Of a stretch of 64,000 nt of DNA, positions 63,035 to 64,000 are shown one piece after another. The position numbers were made by a program, and so were the translations under genes. The stretch comes from Henriciella barbarensis (lineage in GTDB: Bacteria > Pseudomonadota > Alphaproteobacteria > Caulobacterales > Hyphomonadaceae). The notes beneath the pieces were generated by a model, which did not search any database, was not told the DNA's origin, and saw only the letters and a program-made list of their open reading frames with translations. The stretch lies in assembly GCF_003576345.1 (NCBI RefSeq), contig NZ_QWGB01000005.1, forward strand, positions 62,001-126,000, given 5' to 3'. Each line of letters begins with the position of its first letter. The stretch's first letter is position 1.

Positions 63035-64000
63035 CTACAGCATGGCCGTGTCAGCAGACTGGCCGAGATAGAGCCGACCCGTCGTTTCCCAGGTCGACGC
63101 GCCGACCATGATGTGCTGGGTCGCGACATGGATATCGCGAAAACGGCGCTGAATGGGCGACTGGCTATAGACCGCGGTGCCACCAGCCAACTCATAGACC
63201 CGGTCCACGGCGCGCTTGGCCGACTGAACGGCGCTTGTCGTCGCGAGGCGGAGATCACGGCGAAGCTCCAGCGGTACTGGCCCATCCTGCGCGGCATGCC
63301 AGGCCGCCTCGATGGCTTCGAAAAAGAAGGCGCGCCCCTGCCGGATGTCCGCTTCGCTCATCGCCACATCGCGGTGGGTGAGCGCCTTTTCAGAAAGCGT
63401 CTTGCTGCTACCCGATGGCTTCTTGGCGCCGGCGAGTTCATAGAAGTCGTCCATCGCGCCTCGTGCCGCGCCAAGGGCGACGGCGGCAATACCGATCGCG
63501 AGCAAGCCGAAAGCCGGAAAGCGGAAGGCGGCTTCATCCTGGCGCGTACGACCAAAACCGGCCGTTACCCGGTCAGCCGGGACGAACGCGTCTTTGACTT
63601 CAAAGTCGGTCGAGCCTGTACCCTTGAGGCCCGTAACATGCCAGGTGTCGACGAAGCTGATCTGGTCGGACGCAAAGATGGGGGCGAGCTGTATGGGCCC
63701 ACCCTTGGCCGACATGATGAGCCCTCCAGCCTCATCGACAAGGAAGCATCCGCCGCTGACCCAGTCGGCATTCTGACTGCCAGACCCCCAGGCCCAGCGA
63801 CCGGTAACACGGTAGCCCTGCACACCATCCTGCTCGGCTTGGACGGCGCGCCCCATAGGCGCAAAAACGCCTGCCGTCTTCACATCAGAGCGGCATAGCA
63901 GGTCCCGCACATTCGAATTGTCGGCAAACGCCATACCAAAAGCCGCTGTCGACGCAATGAAGGCGCACCAGGCGGGGGCGGCGTCACCGCGCGCCAGCGT
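63035..64000 (-). CDS. Acyl-CoA dehydrogenase/flavin-dependent monooxygenase family protein (5' truncated)
   Basis: The C-terminal 321 codons of an acyl-CoA dehydrogenase-fold flavoprotein are visible; the minus-strand frame remains open to base 64000 (the end of the window). Seen are RVTGRWAWGSGSQNADWVSGGCFL, the DTWHVTGLKGTGSTDFEVKDAFVPADR element and the C-terminal RFRDIHVATQHIMVGASTWETTGRLYLG. This pattern suits the HsaA/PigA-like flavin-dependent hydroxylase branch (two-component monooxygenases) more than classical beta-oxidation dehydrogenases, because the EGTNE catalytic ending is missing. It is convergent with the LysR gene. The N-terminal domain and partner reductase are not in the window. 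Confidence 0.82.
   Translation of the reverse strand, partial: TLARGDAAPAWCAFIASTAAFGMAFADNSNVRDLLCRSDVKTAGVFAPMGRAVQAEQDGVQGYRVTGRWAWGSGSQNADWVSGGCFLVDEAGGLIMSAKGGPIQLAPIFASDQISFVDTWHVTGLKGTGSTDFEVKDAFVPADRVTAGFGRTRQDEAAFRFPAFGLLAIGIAAVALGAARGAMDDFYELAGAKKPSGSSKTLSEKALTHRDVAMSEADIRQGRAFFFEAIEAAWHAAQDGPVPLELRRDLRLATTSAVQSAKRAVDRVYELAGGTAVYSQSPIQRRFRDIHVATQHIMVGASTWETTGRLYLGQSADTAML

Overview
The window is about 64 kb of GC-rich, densely packed chromosome. It is most likely from a marine alphaproteobacterium of the Hyphomonadaceae/Caulobacterales type. The main evidence is a nepR-ecfG general stress response pair (alphaproteobacteria only), a tamA-tamB pair, many acyl-CoA dehydrogenases and several lipoprotein hydrolases. 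Taxonomy is inferred from gene content. I see no rRNA, tRNA, insertion sequence, prophage or CRISPR array.

Layout. 1-8.3 kb: a dienelactone hydrolase fragment, a penicillin-acylase-family enzyme, an NhaC-type antiporter, an M19 dipeptidase lipoprotein, rarA, and two convergent Fe(II) dioxygenases. 8.3-16.3 kb: a Gly/Glu-rich lipoprotein divergent from a PKHD hydroxylase across a Fur-like site, then an S9 peptidase, an HtrA protease, an MFS symporter, ABM and RidA small proteins and a DUF6624 protein. 16.3-31.7 kb: mostly acyl-CoA and housekeeping metabolism, with crotonase, three acyl-CoA dehydrogenases, a CobT-like protein, DUF1289, an aspartic protease, TauE, DusA, Pcm, a ROK kinase, a CaiB-type CoA transferase, a nitronate monooxygenase-like flavoprotein and a DUF2855 protein.

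31.8-51.1 kb is the centrepiece: a PfaA/PfaC/PfaD-type secondary-lipid (PUFA-synthase-like) locus. A divergent PEP-carboxylase-like gene is followed by pfaD, pfaA (KS-AT-ACP-ACP), a ketoreductase reading frame joined to pfaA in the -1 frame, a 2438-residue pfaC-like megasynthase (KS, chain-length-factor-like KS, AT, four hotdog units, C-terminal PKS-type dehydratase) and a translationally coupled GNAT/autoinducer-synthase-like acyltransferase. Convergent to it is a phosphopantetheinyl transferase that overlaps ecfG, downstream of nepR. The enzyme that activates the carrier domains therefore appears to share an operon with the general stress sigma factor. The pfaA/ketoreductase junction carries a perfect T_TTT_TTT slippery heptamer, a stop codon 3 nt later and a stable predicted stem-loop 6 nt downstream. 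This is a textbook arrangement for programmed -1 frameshifting, although a homopolymer sequencing error has to be excluded.

51.4-64 kb: tamA-tamB (outer membrane assembly), then a convergent valine/isobutyrate degradation operon (mmsA, acyl-CoA dehydrogenase, 3-hydroxyisobutyryl-CoA hydrolase, mmsB) with a divergent LysR regulator and a perfect 21-bp palindrome between them. The window ends in an acyl-CoA dehydrogenase/flavin monooxygenase family gene that runs off the edge.
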